Below are positions 60,202 through 61,476 of a stretch of 61,476 nt of DNA, piece after piece. Every line of letters starts with the position of its first letter. The stretch's first letter is position 1. The DNA comes from Bacteroidales bacterium (GTDB lineage: Bacteria; Bacteroidota; Bacteroidia; Bacteroidales; F082). A program made the position numbers and the translations under genes. The stretch is taken from NCBI GenBank assembly GCA_017630195.1, contig JAGBVS010000134.1, forward strand, positions 1 to 61,476. The letters are read 5' to 3'. The notes below the pieces were generated by a model. That model had not been told where the DNA came from. It saw only the letters and a list, made by a program, of their open reading frames with translations, and searched no databases.

Positions 60202-61005
60202 ATGGGATTAAGTTCTAATATCTTGTGGCATCAAACCAACAAGGATGTCTTGAAGAAAATATTAAAAGAAAAGTTTTTTAGATTTTCTTACAGCTTAGAA
60301 CATATCAAAGCTGGGGAAGATGAATTAGAATGTGCTTTTCCAATGCTAAGTCTGTGCGATATCCCTCTTGCTGACATTGAAGACTATTTAACTAAATATG
60401 GCGGAAACTCCATTGGATTGTCAAGAGAATGGGGGAAAAGGCACGGAATAACACCTGTTGTTTATTGCGAACCCTCGTCAAGTTTATTAAATGACAGCAT
60501 TGGCCTTATTCGTCAGAATATGGATAATGGACTTGATATATTTGTCGCAAAATTATTCTCACATATTAAAAACCATGAGGGCAAATTGCCAAAATACAAT
60601 TATAAAAAGTACAGATTTTATGATGAACGTGAAGTGCGAATAATTCCTTCTCTGGACGAGTTGGAGAGTTTCGGGTACAGCCCTGTTCTGTTGAAGCGTG
60701 AATATACAATTTATAAAGCCAACAACGGCAATAGTTCATTACTGTTAAACAAATTAACCATTCCATTCTCCTATAATGACATTCGATATTTTATATTAAG
60801 AAATGAAGATAGCATATCTGAAATTAAGGAGATTCTGTCAAAGGAAATAAACTTAAGCGAATCAAATATTGGGTTCTTTACCATTAAACAAGTTAGAGAA
60901 GACATCATAGGAGCAAATCATAACGAGACCATTACATTAGAAAAAATTAACATCAATGATAATTTAGACAAATTCCCTCCTATTGTTGAAAAAATAGATT
61001 TATAG
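60202..61005 (+). CDS. AbiGi-like abortive infection protein
   Basis: A 267-aa protein. The N-terminal half matches the AbiGi pattern: ILWHQTNKDVLKKIL near the start, CAFPMLSLCDIPLADIEDYL, and YGGNSIGLSREWGKRHGITPVVYC. AbiGi is the antitoxin-side partner of AbiGii in the AbiG abortive infection system. No AbiGii-like gene follows inside the window; the next frame is a decayed small gene. It is the last gene of the cassette 2 operon, 22 bases after the FISUMP gene. Confidence 0.8.
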   Translation: MGLSSNILWHQTNKDVLKKILKEKFFRFSYSLEHIKAGEDELECAFPMLSLCDIPLADIEDYLTKYGGNSIGLSREWGKRHGITPVVYCEPSSSLLNDSIGLIRQNMDNGLDIFVAKLFSHIKNHEGKLPKYNYKKYRFYDEREVRIIPSLDELESFGYSPVLLKREYTIYKANNGNSSLLLNKLTIPFSYNDIRYFILRNEDSISEIKEILSKEINLSESNIGFFTIKQVREDIIGANHNETITLEKININDNLDKFPPIVEKIDL

Positions 61006-61015
61006 GAACACTATT

Positions 61016-61264
61016 ATAAAGAGACTTTTCTTCCTGTTTGCATTGATAAGCCTTTTATCCTTCTTCTGTTAGAATACCTCAAACCGAAGAAAGTAGGTTG
61101 ATAATCCTGCCATAGATACAACTTCATATTCAGAAACAAATGAAGATGCTGGATCTGAAATTACTGAGGATGATACAAGAAAAACACTCAACGAGATCCG
61201 TTTGGGTGGATGGGTGAAAAAGAGTGGGGTGAGAATGATTAATAAAAAGATTCATTATTTGTAA
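61016..61264 (+). pseudogene. decayed small exported protein gene
   Basis: One frame of 82 codons runs from 61016 to the TAA at 61262-61264, broken only by two in-frame TAG codons (61070 and 61094). It has no ATG start (ATA instead). The first part reads KRLFFLFALISLLSFFC, a lipoprotein-like signal; the rest is acidic, then basic (RLGGWVKKSGVRM). It sits between the AbiGi-like gene and the cassette terminator. Confidence 0.5.
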
Positions 61265-61270
61265 CATTCA

Positions 61271-61309
61271 AAAGCCAACCTACATTCCCCGTAAGTTGGC
61301 TTTTGTTTT
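61271..61309 (+). terminator. cassette terminator, copy 2
   Basis: AAAGCCAAC (61271-61279) is perfectly complementary to GTTGGCTTT (61295-61303), with following T residues. It shares about 31 of 33 bases with 55846-55878, including the loop. Confidence 0.8.
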
Positions 61310-61361
61310 CCCTCCAAACAATAATATTCAAACTTCAATAGTTATATTTCAAAAACAATTC

Positions 61362-61476
61362 GTGTCTAACATTTTCTTTTACATAATTACAATAATCTTT
61401 GGTGCGTGCTGCGCTTTTATAACATGGCTATCTAAGATGTTTGGATGGACATATACCGAGGCTTGTGTTTATATCA
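61362..61476 (+). CDS. possible membrane protein, cut by the window end
   Basis: An open frame (GTG at 61362 is a possible start) runs off the window. It encodes one hydrophobic segment (IFFYIITIIFGACCAF) then SKMFGWTYTEACVYI. The piece resembles starts of small Bacteroidetes membrane proteins, but too little is present to be sure. Confidence 0.3.
   Translation, partial: MSNIFFYIITIIFGACCAFITWLSKMFGWTYTEACVYI

Overview
The window looks like a chromosomal piece of an AT-rich, probably gut-associated member of the Bacteroidales. The signs are the TTG/TTTG-N19-21-TAnnTTTG promoters in front of many genes, many short-signal lipoproteins, a long (320 aa) NusB, DUF721 next to RecF, two type IX secretion genes (porX, porQ), and host-glycan hydrolases. 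The species cannot be named from sequence alone.

Left part (1-11.8 kb): a surface locus that looks like a vitamin B12 capture cluster. It holds a DUF4988/DUF4465 lipoprotein, a PKD-repeat lipoprotein, a BtuG-like propeller lipoprotein and a BtuB-like TonB-dependent receptor. A small protein with a possible sorting tail and a FISUMP/FN3 surface lipoprotein follow. A YhhQ-type queuosine-precursor transporter and an SDR oxidoreductase lie on the minus strand. A candidate structured RNA with its own promoter sits at 10.1-10.3 kb.

Middle (12-46.8 kb): mostly housekeeping and envelope genes. porX-tsaE and gpsA lead into a polysaccharide flippase/glycosyltransferase/methyltransferase run. Then come trmH, an S9 peptidase, a TPR protein, an MFS transporter, fmt, HU, a RecQ helicase, ZIP and MarC membrane proteins, a second flippase with a formyltransferase-propeller fusion, and a GT2-WbaP-like fusion. 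nusB, porQ, recF-DUF721 and efp-lpxD-like follow. A glycan set closes this part: a NagB-like/PIG-L fusion, a GH95 alpha-L-fucosidase and a GH20 hexosaminidase.

46.9-54.3 kb: an EF-hand membrane protein of unknown function, rubrerythrin and desulfoferrodoxin, a candidate sRNA, nicotinate phosphoribosyltransferase, tRNA-Arg, an RRM protein and an alkaline phosphatase. These are followed by a tRNA-Ser, tRNA-Pro, tRNA-Pro array.

Right end (54.3-61.5 kb): an accessory island starting at the tRNA-Pro pair, with a 37-nt tRNA-Pro remnant at 56743. It carries two toxin-antitoxin loci whose toxins are both broken (YafQ-like, HigB-like), hypothetical proteins, decayed gene pieces, and two cassettes that share a promoter/operator, a pseudoknotted leader RNA and a terminator hairpin. 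The larger cassette encodes a 110-aa unknown protein, a PLD-type nuclease-like protein with zinc ribbons, a zinc-ribbon FISUMP protein and an AbiGi-like protein. This is the best candidate for an undescribed, probably defence-related, system. Its leader RNA carries a 168-nt nested hairpin that the other copy lacks.
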